Positions 63,935-64,000 of a stretch of 64,000 nt of DNA are shown one piece after another (position 1 is the stretch's first letter; each line of letters begins with the position of its first letter). The translations under genes were made by a program, and so were the position numbers. The DNA comes from Nocardioides daeguensis (GTDB taxonomy: Bacteria > Actinomycetota > Actinomycetes > Propionibacteriales > Nocardioidaceae). The notes beneath the pieces are model-generated. The model was not told where the DNA came from. It did no database searches and was given only the letters and a program-made list of their open reading frames with translations. The stretch covers positions 1 through 64,000 of the forward strand of contig NZ_JAHTKU010000021.1 in NCBI RefSeq assembly GCF_019192965.1, in the 5' to 3' direction.

Positions 63935-64000
63935 TGACGGTTCCCTGGGGCCTCACGGTCGGCCAGGGCGCCGACGGTCGCTGGCACTACCGCCGCTCGC
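63935..64000 (+). CDS. Sensor histidine kinase, N-terminus only (cut by window end)
   Basis: GTG at 63935 opens a frame (VTVPWGLTVGQGADGRWHYRRS) that runs off the window 8 nt after the response regulator. The basic YRRS end is typical of the stretch before the first transmembrane helix of MprB-type kinases. An ATG at 63923 is followed by a stop within five codons. Confidence 0.6.

Overview
The window is high-GC actinobacterial DNA, most likely from a Nocardioides-type organism (Nocardioidaceae). The gene order topA - H+-PPase - STAS antagonist - DECH helicase - tad pilus genes - ssd - HAD phosphatase - Ms1-type RNA - Fic-like protein is the conserved actinobacterial block known from Mycobacterium (Rv3644c-Rv3662c) and Streptomyces (about SCO3540-3560). 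Its usual downstream neighbour acs appears only at 56.5 kb. About 30 kb of accessory metabolism lies between the Fic-like gene and acs.

Layout. 0-1.1 kb: eroded DNA with an adenosine-deaminase remnant, palindromes and a suspicious G/C homopolymer block, next to tRNA-Thr(CGU). 1.2-7.4 kb: a secreted tripeptidyl-peptidase-like hydrolase, holB, tmk and topA. 7.4-16 kb: a repeat array, a DUF2510 membrane protein, a methyltransferase, a YciI protein, two secreted proteins, hppA and a STAS protein. 16-24 kb: MrfA/YprA-type helicase, the Tad/Flp pilus genes and Ssd. 24-25.3 kb: HAD phosphatase followed by a promoter-RNA-terminator unit that fits the 6S-like RNA Ms1/MTS2823 by position and form. 25.3-31 kb: Fic-like protein, methyltransferase, LytS/LytTR two-component system and a DUF485-like/sodium-solute symporter pair. 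31-47 kb: nitrate assimilation (narK, nitrate reductase, FAD/[2Fe-2S] protein, nirB, nirD, an NnaR-like HemD-winged-helix regulator, a CbiX-type chelatase) with gdhA, a glycosyltransferase and a phosphatase. 46-54 kb: a hydroxamate (desferrioxamine-like) siderophore operon desA-desB-desCD under a DtxR/IdeR iron box, continuing into a penicillin-acylase-family hydrolase and a second GNAT. 54-58.9 kb: acetate uptake and activation (DUF485, actP, acs). 59-64 kb: NhaA, holin-like membrane protein, fructosamine kinase, a helical protein of unknown function and the start of an OmpR/EnvZ-type system.

Two themes stand out. First, dispersed palindromic repeats sharing the core GAGCGCCAGCGA sit between genes and also inside reading frames. 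They are read in frame in DesB, at the DesC/DesD junction, at the N-termini of NirD and the CbiX-type protein, in a NirB linker (a truncated copy) and at the C-terminus of the nitrate reductase, and one supplies the stop codon of a glycosyltransferase. Second, three nitrate transcription units carry the same upstream element (GTCAAC-N6-TCAC-N4-TCAC), twice at exactly 57 nt from the start codon, next to an NnaR-like regulator gene. A separate pair of palindromes (CGTTCGATCGAACG) with exactly 50-bp periodicity occurs at two intergenic sites 26 kb apart.

All assignments come from reading the sequence. No database search was run, so family names rest on recognised motifs and gene order.
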